Of a DNA stretch of 64,000 nt, positions 63,588-64,000 are shown one piece after another (the first letter of the stretch is position 1; each line of letters opens with the position of its first letter). Origin of the DNA: Chionis minor. Lineage: Eukaryota; Chordata; Aves; Charadriiformes; Chionididae. The notes beneath the pieces are model-generated. The model was not told the origin of the DNA, searched no databases, and saw only the letters and a program-made list of their open reading frames with translations. The position numbers were made by a program, and so were the translations under genes. Where the stretch lies: contig VZSF01001903.1 in assembly GCA_013398295.1 (NCBI GenBank), forward strand, positions 1 through 64,000. The letters are read 5' to 3'.

Positions 63588-64000
63588 CTGGCAGAAGACA
63601 CCAGAGCGGAGAGCGAGGATGAGGAGCAGGCTTGGGAAAACCGTCTCCAAGAGGAGCAACGAGCTCCTTCAGCCCCTTCCCCACGGCCAGGAGTGGCTCT
63701 CCTGGTGCAAAACACCTTTGCTGGCGGCACTTTGGGGTCAGGATCTAGCCCTGTCCCCAATAACCTCCGGCATCACTTCAAGCACTCCCCTTTGGGGATC
63801 AGATGCAACACGGTGTGGCCACAGGGCTGGAAGACCTTCTCCTGAGGATGGGGACACTGGGAAACGCCTGGCTTTGAGCATCGTCTCACGGCTGGACCAT
63901 TGAGCTGTGCACCCTTGGGAGGAAATTTGGCTAGGACCAAACCCAACCCTGACCGGCTGCTGTCCCTATAACGGGACCCTTTGTGTCCTCAGCTCCCGTT
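63588..64000. other. Right-edge CCDC33 intron
   Basis: No exon recognised on either strand. It is presumed to be intronic sequence of CCDC33, whose upstream exons continue past the window. Confidence 0.5.

Overview
This is vertebrate, almost certainly avian, nuclear DNA. Genes are split by GT-AG introns, poly(A) signals are present, and the interspersed repeats I can name are all CR1 LINE fragments, the dominant avian retroposon. There are no prokaryotic features. Gene order is UBL7(+) - SEMA7A(+) - CYP11A1(+) - CCDC33(-). This is the conserved block known from human 15q24, with the same neighbours and relative strands. In chicken the steroidogenic P450 lies on a microchromosome, which fits the compact introns and the rise in GC towards the right end. 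The exact species cannot be read from the sequence.

Layout. 1-6.9 kb: UBL7, ten coding exons giving an intact 380-residue ubiquitin-like/UBA protein; its first, noncoding exon probably ends at base 20. 6.9-19.1 kb: intergenic, with one reverse CR1 and one copy of an unnamed repeat. 19.2-46.5 kb: SEMA7A, fourteen coding exons and 633 residues, with a 15.8 kb first intron, two nearly identical CR1 copies and a 3' UTR of about 1.75 kb. 46.5-55.1 kb: GC-rich intergenic DNA with a CpG/CRE/TATA cluster near 47.6-47.9 kb, a CR1, and a 1.5 kb minisatellite of 47-bp units just upstream of CYP11A1. 55.17-59.03 kb: CYP11A1, nine exons and 508 residues, with every P450 signature present. 59.7-63.6 kb: the 3' part of CCDC33 on the minus strand, ten exons encoding mainly coiled coil; the 5' part lies beyond the right edge.

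The genes do not form one pathway: a ubiquitin-binding adaptor, a GPI-anchored guidance/immune semaphorin, the mitochondrial cholesterol side-chain cleavage enzyme and a coiled-coil protein. Exon chains were assembled by hand from splice sites, codon phase and remembered homologues. All four chains stay in frame, which is the main support for them.

I found no wholly new gene system. The points most worth following are: the replacement of the integrin-binding RGD of mammalian SEMA7A by KDD at an exon junction; the hierarchical G-rich 47-bp array next to the CYP11A1 promoter; a direct CR1 pair flanking a frame-neutral block of SEMA7A exons; an unnamed repeat present twice in inverted orientation; and an orphan promoter-like cluster near 47.6-47.9 kb.
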